A stretch of DNA of 64,000 nucleotides from Pythium myriotylum (lineage: Eukaryota; Oomycota; Peronosporomycetes; Pythiales; Pythiaceae), in the NCBI GenBank assembly GCA_023091665.1, contig JALJCQ010000033.1, positions 744,001 through 808,000 of the forward strand. The letters run 5' to 3'. Position 1 is the first letter of the stretch; each line of letters starts with the position of its first letter. The notes below the pieces were generated by a model. That model did no database searches and had not been told where the DNA came from. It was given only the letters and a program-made list of their open reading frames with translations. The position numbers were made by a program, and so were the translations under genes. This document shows positions 9,725 through 17,564 of the stretch, one piece after another.

Positions 9725-12700
9725 ATGGATTCGACCACCCCAGCTCGCATCAACAAGTTCGACGGAACCAACTTCCACACATGGAAGTTCAAGATGCAGA
9801 TGGTGCTCGAAGAACGCGACGTCTGGGAAGTTGTCTGTGGAGAGGTCAAACTCGAGCAGTGCCAGACCGACGCGGACCGAGCCCTCTTCAAGAAGAAGTC
9901 TCGCAAGGCGCTCGCGATGATCTGTCTCGCGATGGAAGACTCGCAGCTCCCGCTGGTTCGGTCGGCGAGTGGTGCGCAAGATGCATGGTCAAGACTGGAA
10001 GAACACTTCGAGAAGAAGAGCCTTGCCAACAAGCTCTTTCTTCGTCGTCGTTTCTTCACGACCATGATGGAAGAAGGTGACGATGTGCTCACGCACATCA
10101 ACAAGCTCAAGACCCTGGCCGAGCAACTCGACGCAGTCGGCGCTCCGGTCAGCGAAGACGACTTGGTGATCACGCTTCTCGGCAGTCTCAGCGAGTCGTA
10201 CCAGTTCCTCATCACGGCGTTGGAGTCGCGTGTCGACGCGCTCACGTGGGAACTCGTGACGTCTCGGCTGCTCCATGAAGACATGAAGCGCAAGGAGCAA
10301 GGTGGCGACGGAGCCACGCTTGGCCAAGCGTTCATGACAAGTGACGCGAAGCCCAAGGGCCGTGCAGTCAAGAAGACTGGCACGTGCAACTACTGCGGCA
10401 AGATCGGTCATTGGGCCGCGGAGTGCCACTCGCGTGTCAAGGACAACGGCAACGGCAACGGCAACGGCAACTCCGGCGGCAACGGCAACGGCAACGGAAA
10501 CGGCAACTCCGGCGGCAACGGCAACGGCAACGGAAACGGCAACCCTCGGCAACGGTTCCAGCGAGCGAACCTTGCGCGAGATGAAGACCCCGGCGAGTAC
10601 CTGTTCTCGGTCGGGAAGACCCAAGGCAAGTCGAGTCAATCCACGGCGTGGTTGGTCGACTCGGGTGCGACTCAGCACATGTCGCGAACCAAGCAGTTCA
10701 TGATGAACTACAAGAAGATTGACCCAGTCGACGTGCATCTGGCCGATGATGGCACGGTCCAAGCGGTTGGCGTGGGAGACATTCTCATGTCGATGAAGAC
10801 TCCAAGCGGTGTCAAGAAGGGCTTGCTCACCAACGTGTGGCATATCCCCAAGCTCAGCCGCAACCTGTTCTCGGTCGGAAGATTCACGGAGGATGTTGCT
10901 CCCGTGACGTTCGACAAGGACGGTTGCTTTGTCATGCTGAAGGGCGCCAAGCGGACCATCGGCACTCGAATCGGCAAGGGTCTGTTCAAGCTCAACATGT
11001 CTCCAGTGTCGACTGAAGCAGCCCACGCCGCCAGTACAAGACGAGGTCGCGCCATGTCCAAGTCGTACCTGTGGCACCTCCGACTCGGTCACATCGGCTT
11101 CAGCGGACTCGAAGCCATCGTCAAGAAGGACCTCGCCGACGGACTCGATATCGGGTCTGTGCAGGAGTGGGAGGTCTGTGAAGGCTGTGCACTCGGCAAG
11201 CTGACTCGCGTCAAGTTCCAGTCGGGCACGACCAAGCGGTCTGCGAATCTGCTTGACGTCGTGTACAGCGATGTGGCCGGCCCTATGAAGACTCCGACTT
11301 TCGGCGGCATGAAGTACTTTGCCACGTTCACCGACGACAAGTCTCGACTGTGCAAGTTGTACCTGATGCGGTCCAAGGACGAAGTCTACGACAAGTTCGT
11401 CGAGTTCGTCAACTGGGCCGAGAACCAAACCGGTCGTCGAGTCAAGGTGCTTCGAACCGACGGCGGCGGCGAGTACCAGTCGGCCAAGCTTGCCAAGTTC
11501 TGTCGCAAGCGTGGCATCGAGCACGACGTCACGCCGCCATACACGCCTCAGTTGAACGGTGTGGCGGAGCGCATGAACCGAACCATCGGTGAGTGTGGTC
11601 GTTGCAAGCTCCACCATGCCAACTTGTCCGACGAGTACTGGGGCGAAGCCGTCATGACTGCAGTCGAAGTTCGCAACCGACTTCCGACCCGCGCTCAAGA
11701 CTTGTACAAGTCGCCGTACGAAGAATGGTACGGGAAGAAGCCCTTGCTCGCCAACTTCAAGGTGTTCGGCTGCCATGCGTACGTCCACGTGCCCAAGGAG
11801 AAGCGGTCGAAGTTCGACGCCCGAGCCATCTTGTGTCGGTTCCTCGGCTACTCGGACCACGAGAAGGCGTATCGGTTTGAAGAGTTCGCAACCGGCCGGA
11901 TCGTCATCAGTCGAGACGCGCAGTTCATGGAAGACACATTCGACGATGGCAAGCGCGAAGAACCCTGGAGCAAGTCCGTCGAGTTCCGCGACGATGAAGA
12001 TGATGAAGATGATGAAGATGAAGCAACCGACAACCAAGATGATGAAGACATGGGTGAGCAGCCAGCCTCACCAGCACCAAGTCAGCGCAGCTACGAGCGA
12101 CCGGAGTGGCAACAGGGCCAGCGGTCGCAGCGTCCAGCAGCACCAGCATCGGCCCAGCAGCCGAATGCCGACTACGCACCAGGGTCCAAGCGCCACTCTC
12201 GCACGCACTCGCTCGAGAACCTGGCTGAACCGCCAGTTGAGAAGCGCTACGGACGTGTTGGTCGCACAAGTGGTGCGACCCCACCACCCACGCAAGGTTC
12301 AAGGACATCGCTCGAAGATCTGTCTGCACTGCTCACGTGGATCGAAGAGGAAGGCGTAGAAGATCAAGACCACGAAGAGTTTGCTCTCGTCGTGAATTCA
12401 GGGGGAGAGTTGCCGACATCGTTCAAGTCGGCGATGGAATCCGACGACGCCAGCAACTGGAAGGAAGCCTGCGACTCGGAGCTCGAGTCGCTCAAGAAGA
12501 ACGAGACATGGGACCTAGTCCCTTTGCCAGCCGGACGCAAGGCCATCACCAGCAAGTGGGTGTTCAAGGTCAAGGAAACCGCCGAAGGACTCGTCGAACG
12601 GTACAAGGCTCGACTCGTTGCAGTCGGCGCACTGATGTACCTCATGGTCGGCACTCGACCAGACCTCGCAGCGGCAGTCGGCACACTCAGCCAGTTCGCC

Positions 12701-13336
12701 GCGGACCCGTGTCCAACACACTGGCAAGCTCTCAAGCGTGTGCTCCGGTATCTGCAAGCGACTCCGACGTACGGCCTGCAGTTCTCGGCATCGAACGACG
12801 GAAGACTGGTCGGCTACTCCAACGCCGACTGGGCTGGCGACATCGAGTCACGTCAAAGCACCAGCGGCTACGTGTTCATGCTCAACGGCGGATGCATCAG
12901 CTGGCGCAGCAAGAAGCAGCGAACTGTCGCCCTCTCCTCGACCGAAGCAGAGTACATGGCTCTATCGGAAGCAATCCAAGAAGCCGTGTGGCTCAAGGCG
13001 TTCCTGTGCGAACTCGGCGAAGTTGCAAGCGACCAAGCGCTCACGGTGTACGAAGACAACCAAGGTGCGATCGCGTTGGCCAAGAACCCCGAGTTCCACA
13101 AGCGCACCAAGCACATCAACATTCGCTACCACTTCGTTCGTGAGAAGGTCGACGACGGTCAAGTGTGTCTGCAGTATTGCCCGACCCAAGACATGCTTGC
13201 CGACATCATGACCAAGCCGATCCCCACTGTCCAGTTCGACGTGCTCCGCACCACGCTTGGTGTCCAAGACGCAGTCGAGTCGAGGGGGAGTGTTGAAGAT
13301 GATGCGCCTCGAACCCAGCGTCATCATTCCAGTTGA
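9725..13336 (+). CDS. gag-pol: Gag-Pol polyprotein of element A with RT core deleted in frame
   Basis: 1,203 residues from the GCCATGG start (an upstream in-frame ATG is at 9668). Gag, CCHC knuckle (221-234), two GN blocks, protease DSGAT (312-316), HHCC zinc site, integrase triad, acidic linker and RNase H are present. At about residue 966 the frame jumps from ARLVA to VGALMY: compared with element B, 699 bp (233 codons) are gone, including [11 protein letters not shown] and YVDD. The join lies at a shared TGC, suggesting microhomology-mediated loss. RNase H also has GYSNADWAG, so the first catalytic Asp is Asn at residue 1033. The frame remains open although RT and probably RNase H are dead, so the damage looks recent. 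Gag, protease and integrase could still act in trans. Confidence 0.9.
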   Translation: MDSTTPARINKFDGTNFHTWKFKMQMVLEERDVWEVVCGEVKLEQCQTDADRALFKKKSRKALAMICLAMEDSQLPLVRSASGAQDAWSRLEEHFEKKSLANKLFLRRRFFTTMMEEGDDVLTHINKLKTLAEQLDAVGAPVSEDDLVITLLGSLSESYQFLITALESRVDALTWELVTSRLLHEDMKRKEQGGDGATLGQAFMTSDAKPKGRAVKKTGTCNYCGKIGHWAAECHSRVKDNGNGNGNGNSGGNGNGNGNGNSGGNGNGNGNGNPRQRFQRANLARDEDPGEYLFSVGKTQGKSSQSTAWLVDSGATQHMSRTKQFMMNYKKIDPVDVHLADDGTVQAVGVGDILMSMKTPSGVKKGLLTNVWHIPKLSRNLFSVGRFTEDVAPVTFDKDGCFVMLKGAKRTIGTRIGKGLFKLNMSPVSTEAAHAASTRRGRAMSKSYLWHLRLGHIGFSGLEAIVKKDLADGLDIGSVQEWEVCEGCALGKLTRVKFQSGTTKRSANLLDVVYSDVAGPMKTPTFGGMKYFATFTDDKSRLCKLYLMRSKDEVYDKFVEFVNWAENQTGRRVKVLRTDGGGEYQSAKLAKFCRKRGIEHDVTPPYTPQLNGVAERMNRTIGECGRCKLHHANLSDEYWGEAVMTAVEVRNRLPTRAQDLYKSPYEEWYGKKPLLANFKVFGCHAYVHVPKEKRSKFDARAILCRFLGYSDHEKAYRFEEFATGRIVISRDAQFMEDTFDDGKREEPWSKSVEFRDDEDDEDDEDEATDNQDDEDMGEQPASPAPSQRSYERPEWQQGQRSQRPAAPASAQQPNADYAPGSKRHSRTHSLENLAEPPVEKRYGRVGRTSGATPPPTQGSRTSLEDLSALLTWIEEEGVEDQDHEEFALVVNSGGELPTSFKSAMESDDASNWKEACDSELESLKKNETWDLVPLPAGRKAITSKWVFKVKETAEGLVERYKARLVAVGALMYLMVGTRPDLAAAVGTLSQFAADPCPTHWQALKRVLRYLQATPTYGLQFSASNDGRLVGYSNADWAGDIESRQSTSGYVFMLNGGCISWRSKKQRTVALSSTEAEYMALSEAIQEAVWLKAFLCELGEVASDQALTVYEDNQGAIALAKNPEFHKRTKHINIRYHFVREKVDDGQVCLQYCPTQDMLADIMTKPIPTVQFDVLRTTLGVQDAVESRGSVEDDAPRTQRHHSS
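13282..13290 (+). other. Polypurine tract of element A
   Basis: GAGGGGGAG directly before the 3' LTR, the expected plus-strand primer site. It also lies inside the coding frame. Confidence 0.8.
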
Positions 13337-13656
13337 AGCTCGGCAGTTGAAGCTCGGCTGTAGAAGATTCTCCTGCAGAAGATTCGACATGTGGAAGATT
13401 CGACATGTCATGTGGAAGATTCGACATGTGGAAGATTCTCCGTCTGGTTCTGGTTTGAATCCAGTGCCACCCATCGACTTCGTTGAAGTATCCACGAAGT
13501 CAGTTTATGTTTGCATATGTTTACGATAGGTAGGACATACATTTGATTATGGTAGCGTAGGACACACACAGACGGCTTAGAGGTAGCAGTAGCGAACTAA
13601 GTCCCGATCAATTCACTTTGCATTTTGCATCCCACCAACCAAGCGACCTTCCAACA
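13291..13656 (+). repeat. LTR (3' LTR of element A)
   Basis: 366 bp, with a GACATGTCATGTGG variant in the repeat cluster that is also in the partial LTR at 9185 and in the 5' LTR of element B. The right flank is CTGCA, in RT code. Confidence 0.92.
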
Positions 13657-14017
13657 CTGCAGAAGTACGGCATCGACTTCGAAGAGGCATTCGCACCCGT
13701 CGCCAAGTTCACGTCGATCCGCACCATCCTCAGCATCGCCGCTCGACACAAGCTCATGATCCATCAGATGGATGTCAAGACGGCGTTCCTGAACGGCAAC
13801 CTCGACGAAGAAATCTACATGAAGCAGCCCGAAGACTTCGTCAACCAGCATCACCCCGACTACGTGTGCAAGCTCAAGCGCTCGCTCGACGGTCTCAAGC
13901 AGTCGCCTCGCACGTGGAACCAGACCATCGACGCCTTCATGCGCAAGGTCGGCTTCACCAAGTGCGAGATGGACCACTGCGTGTACGTCAAGCGGAGCGG
14001 CTCAGCGATGATCTTCG
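13657..14017 (+). pseudogene. RT fragment, second copy of the RT/integrase chimera
   Basis: A near-identical copy of 8477-8837, with the same start (CTGCAGAAG next to an LTR) and the same fusion to inverted integrase. It was therefore made by duplication after the fusion arose. It lacks YVDD. Confidence 0.85.
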
Positions 14018-14530
14018 ACGTACGCGTGACAGCCGAACATCTTGAAGTTGGCGAGCAAGGGCTTCTTCCCGTACCATTCTTCGTACGGCGACTTGTACAA
14101 GTCTTGAGCGCGGATCGGGAGTCGATTGCGAACTTCGGCTGCAGTCATGACGGCTTCGCCCCAGTACTCGTCGAACAAGTTGGCGTGGTGGAGTTCGCAT
14201 CGCGCACACTCGCCAAGGGTTTGTTCGGTTCACTCGCTCCGCCACACCGTTCAACTGAGGCGTGTATGGCGGTGTGAAGTCGTGCACGATGCCTCGCTTG
14301 CGGCAGAACTTAGCAAGCTTGGCCGAATGGTACTCGCCGCCGCCGTCGGTTCGAAGCACCTTGTTTCGACGACCGGTCTGGTTCTCGACCCAGTTGACGA
14401 ACTCGACGAACTTGTCGTAGACTTTGTCCTTGGACCGCATGAGGTACAGCTTGCACAGTTGAGTCGAGACTTTTCGTTGGTCAAGGTGACGTAGTACTTC
14501 ATACCGCCCAAAGCCGGAGTCTTCATGGGG
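14018..14530 (-). pseudogene. Inverted integrase fragment, uninterrupted version
   Basis: Minus-strand integrase code from about [14 protein letters not shown] through [10 protein letters not shown] and [10 protein letters not shown] to FGCHAYV. Where the copy at 8838-9184 is cut at CTTGT by an LTR, this copy continues (CTTGT at 14360-14364 followed by TTCGAC), so it shows the empty insertion site. The RTDGGGEY motif is intact here, but frameshifts near 14250 and 14460 break the frame. Confidence 0.82.
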
Positions 14531-14552
14531 AACCAGATGGAGAATCTTCCAC
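14531..14552 (-). repeat. 22 bp LTR scrap at a recombination joint
   Basis: A short piece of the LTR interior (ending AGAATCTTCCAC) sits between inverted integrase code and minus-strand RT code. Both sides are truncated here, so it looks like filler at an illegitimate or microhomology joint. Confidence 0.7.
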
Positions 14553-16285
14553 GTGTGTTGGACACGGGTCCGCGGCGAACTGGCTGAGTGTGCCGACTGC
14601 CGCTGCGAGGTCTGGTCGAGTGCCGACCATGAGGTACATCAGTGCGCCGACTGCACTTCGGTACGACACGTTCTTCATGGTGTCTTCGTGCTTACAACCA
14701 CCTTCGCACATGGCCTTGGTCAGCTTGAGTCCGGGGTCTTGAGGAGTCCTCACTGGTTTGCAGTCTTGCATGCCGAACTTGGTCAGGATCGACTGCAGGA
14801 ACTTGGTCTGCCGCATGGTCACGTCGCCGGACTTGGGGTCTTGATCAACTTCCATGCCGAGGCAGTACTTGAGTTCGCCGAGGTCGGACATCTCGAAGCG
14901 TTCGCTGAGTGCACGCTTGGTCGCCGTGAGCAACTCGAGGCTGTTGCAGGCGAGGATGAGGTCGTCGACGTAGATCACCACGAAGATCATCGCCGAGCCG
15001 CTCCGCTTGACGTACACGCAGTGGTCCATCTCGCACTTGGTAAAGCCGACCTTGCGCATGAAGGCGTCGATGGTCTGGCTCCACGTGCGAGGCGACTGCT
15101 TGAGACCGTCGAGCGAGCGCTTGAGCTTGCACACGTAGTCGGGGTGATGCTGGTCGACGAAGCCTTCGGGCTGCTTCATGTAGATTTCTTCGTCGAGGTT
15201 GCCGTTCAGGAACGCCGTCTTGACATCCATCTGATGGATCATGAGCTTGTGTCGAGCGGCGATGCTGAGGATGGTCCGAATCGACGTGAACTTGGCCACG
15301 GGCACGGGGGCGAGCGTTTCTTCGAAGTCGATGCCGTACTTCTGCAGGAACCCCTTGGCAACGAGTCGAGCCTTGTACCGTTCGACGAGTCCTTCGGTGG
15401 TTTCCTTGACCTTGAACACCCACTTGCTGGTGATGGCCTTGCGTCCGGCTGGCAAAGGGACAAGGCCCCACGTCTCGTTCTTCTTGAGCGACTCGAGCTC
15501 GGAGTCGCAGGCTTCCTTCCAGTTGCTGGCGTCGTCGGATTCCATCGCCGACTTGAACGATGTCGGCAACTCTCCCCCTGAATTCACGACGAGAGCAAAC
15601 TCTTCGTGGTCTTGATCTTCTACGCCTTCCTCTTCGATCCACGTGAGCAGTGCAGACAGATCTTCGAGCGATGTCCTTGAACCTTGCGTGGGTGGTGGGG
15701 TCGCACCACTTGTGCGACCAACACGTCCGTAGCGCTTCTCAACTGGCGGTTCAGCCAGGTTCTCGAGCGAGTGCGTGCGAGAGTGGCGCTTGGACCCTGG
15801 TGCGTAGTCGGCATTCGGCTGCTGGGCCGATGCTGGTGCTGCTGGACGCTGCGACCGCTGGCCCTGTTGCCACTCCGGTCGCTCGTAGCTGCGCTGACTT
15901 GGTGCTGGTGAGGCTGGCTGCTCACCCATGTCTTCATCATCTTGGTTGTCGGTTGCTTCATCTTCATCATCTTCATCATCTTCATCGTCGCGGAACTCGA
16001 CGGACTTGCTCCAGGGTTCTTCGCGCTTGCCGTCGTCGAACGTGTCTTCCATGAACTGCGCGTCTCGACTGATGACGATCCGGCCGGTTGCGAACTCTTC
16101 AAACCGATACGCTTTCTCGTGATCCGAGTAGCCGAGGAACCGACACAAGATGGCTCGAGTGTCGAATTTCGACCGCTTCTCCTTGGGCACGTGGACGTAC
16201 GCATGGCAGCCGAACACCTTGAAGTTGGCGAGCAAGGGCTTCTTCCCGTACCATTCTTCGTACGGCGACTTGTACAAGTCTTGAG
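14553..16285 (-). pseudogene. Pol fragment L1: integrase C-terminus, linker, RT
   Basis: Reading leftwards from [14 protein letters not shown] (integrase C-terminal region), through the acidic linker with the short form, to RT with IYVDD, ending at AADPCPTH, where it is cut before RNase H. It has the second-subgroup variants [16 protein letters not shown] and LDGLKQSPR; the last replaces the near-invariant Tyr of the copia LYGLKQ motif by Asp. The frame is open over about 575 codons but has no start codon or Gag. Its right edge at TTGAG abuts the LTR at 16286, a junction seen in five places. Confidence 0.88.
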
Positions 16286-16650
16286 TGTTGGAAGGTCGCT
16301 TGGTTGGTGGGATGCAAAATGCAAAGTGAATTGATCGGGACTTAGTTCGCTACTGCTACCTCTAAGCCGTCTGTGTGTGTCCTACGCTACCATAATCAAA
16401 TGTATGTCCTACCTATCGTAAACATATGCAAACACAACTATAAACTGACTTCGTGGATACTTCAACGAAGTCGATGGGTGGCACTGGATTCAAACCAGAA
16501 CCAGACGGAGAATCTTCCACATGTCGAATCTTCCACATGTCGAATCTTCCACGGAGAATCTTCTGCAGGAGAATCTTCTACAGCCGAGCTTCAACTGCCG
16601 AGCTTCAACTGGAATGATGACGCTGGGTTCGAGGCGCATCATCTTCAACA
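16286..16650 (-). repeat. LTR shared between L1 and the next pol piece
   Basis: 365 bp. On the right it is preceded (minus strand) by the polypurine tract and pol end, so it serves as their 3' LTR. On the left it runs into integrase code at TTGAG. It has a 6 bp insertion (AACTATAAACTG) also found in the 3' LTR of element B. Confidence 0.92.
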
Positions 16651-17137
16651 CTCCCCCTCGACTCGACTGCGTCTTGAACACCAAGCTTGGTGCGGAGCAC
16701 GTCGAACTGGACAGTGGGGATCGGCTTGGTCATGATGTCGGCAAGCATGTCTTGGGTCGGGCAATACTGCAGACACACTTGACCGTCGTCGACCTTCTCA
16801 CGAACGAAGTGGTAGCGAATGTCGATGTGCTTGGTGCGCTTGTGGAACTCGGGGTTCTTGGCCAACGCGATGGCACCTTGGTTGTCTTCGTACACCGTGA
16901 GCGCTTGGTCACTTGCAACTTCGCCGAGTTCGCACAGGAACGCCTTGAGCCACACGGCTTCTTGGATCGCTTCCGATAGAGCCATGTACTCTGCTTCGGT
17001 CGAGGAGAGGGCGACAGTTCGCTGCTTCTTGCTGCGCCAGCTGATGCATCCGCCGTTGAGCATGAACACGTAGCCGCTGGTGCTTCGACGAGACTCGATG
17101 TCGCCAGCCCAGTCGGCGTCGGAGTAGCCGACCAGTC
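16605..17137 (-). pseudogene. RNase H end of pol, cut by element B
   Basis: The C-terminal part of pol from [12 protein letters not shown] through STEAEY and YEDNQG to the stop in the LTR at 16605. The RNase H triad is present but nothing upstream. The right edge, CAGTC (17133-17137), is the target flank of the 5' LTR of element B. The continuation of this sequence (CAGTCTTCCGTC) is found at 2621. Confidence 0.88.
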
Positions 17138-17208
17138 TGTTGAAGATGATGCGCCTCGAACCCAGCGTCATCATTCCAGTTGAAGCTCGGCAGTTGAAGC
17201 TCGGCTGT

Positions 17209-17287
17209 AGAAGATTCTCCTGCAGAAGATTCGACATGTGGAAGATTCGACATGTCATGTGGAAGATTCGACATGTGGAAGATTCTC
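17209..17287 (+). promoter_or_regulatory. Cluster of GAAGATTC palindromes in the LTR (possible heat-shock-element-like repeats)
   Basis: The repeated core AGAAGATTCT / GGAAGATTCG has the form nGAAn-nTTCn, the two-unit inverted heat-shock element arrangement. Units are separated by about 4-6 bp in most LTRs. Copy number varies between LTRs and causes most of the LTR length differences (327-371 bp). Some plant copia elements, such as ONSEN, have heat-shock elements in their LTRs. Function here is an inference. Confidence 0.35.
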
Positions 17288-17322
17288 CGTCTGGTTCTGG
17301 TTTGAATCCAGTGCCACCCATC

Positions 17323-17348
17323 GACTTCGTTGAAGTATCCACGAAGTC
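17323..17348 (+). other. Hairpin in the LTR (8 bp stem, 10 nt loop)
   Basis: GACTTCGT and ACGAAGTC are perfect inverted repeats around a 10 nt loop. The hairpin is present in every complete LTR. It could form in RNA; its role is unknown. Confidence 0.5.
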
Positions 17349-17453
17349 AGTTTATGTTTGCATATGTTTACGATAGGTAGGACATACATTTGATTATGGT
17401 AGCGTAGGACACACACAGACGGCTTAGAGGTAGCAGTAGCGAACTAAGTCCCG

Positions 17454-17476
17454 ATCAATTTACTCTGCATTTTGCA
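17454..17476 (+). promoter_or_regulatory. Possible oomycete-type core promoter (Inr plus flanking element)
   Basis: ATCAATTT resembles the oomycete initiator (YTCANTYY), and CATTTTGCA 13 bp later matches the flanking promoter element CAWTTTNYY at 8 of 9 positions. If transcription starts here, about 45 nt before the LTR end, the first AUG is the one in the primer-binding site. Most other LTRs read ATCAATTC, which fits the initiator equally well. No start-site data are available. Confidence 0.35.
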
Positions 17477-17503
17477 TCCCACCAACCAAGCGACCTTCCA
17501 ACA

Positions 17504-17515
17504 GGTTATGAGCCC
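17504..17515 (+). other. Primer-binding site of element B
   Basis: GGTTATGAGCCC, adjacent to the LTR, complementary to the initiator tRNA-Met anticodon arm with one mismatch to the usual eukaryotic sequence. Its ATG at 17508 is in frame with gag. Confidence 0.6.
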
Positions 17516-17564
17516 AAGCCCAGCCGACTCTGCCTCCACCGACTTCGCCTCCCCAGCCTTCGCC

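Larger units (their letters stand above)
9336..13656 (+). mobile_element. Copia element A, internally deleted (RT core lost)
   Basis: A plus-strand element with both LTRs, primer-binding site, polypurine tract and an open but shortened gag-pol. The LTRs differ in length (328 and 366 bp) and in repeat content. The outer flanks (TCTCC on the left, CTGCA on the right) do not match, so the ends are recombinant. Gag and integrase are nearly identical to those of element B. An in-frame 699 bp deletion removes the RT active site. Confidence 0.92.
17138..17503 (+). repeat. LTR (5' LTR of element B)
   Basis: 366 bp with five GAAGATTC units and the CATGTCATGTGG variant. It drives element B if active. 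The left flank CAGTC equals the right flank of the LTR ending at 2620. Confidence 0.93.
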
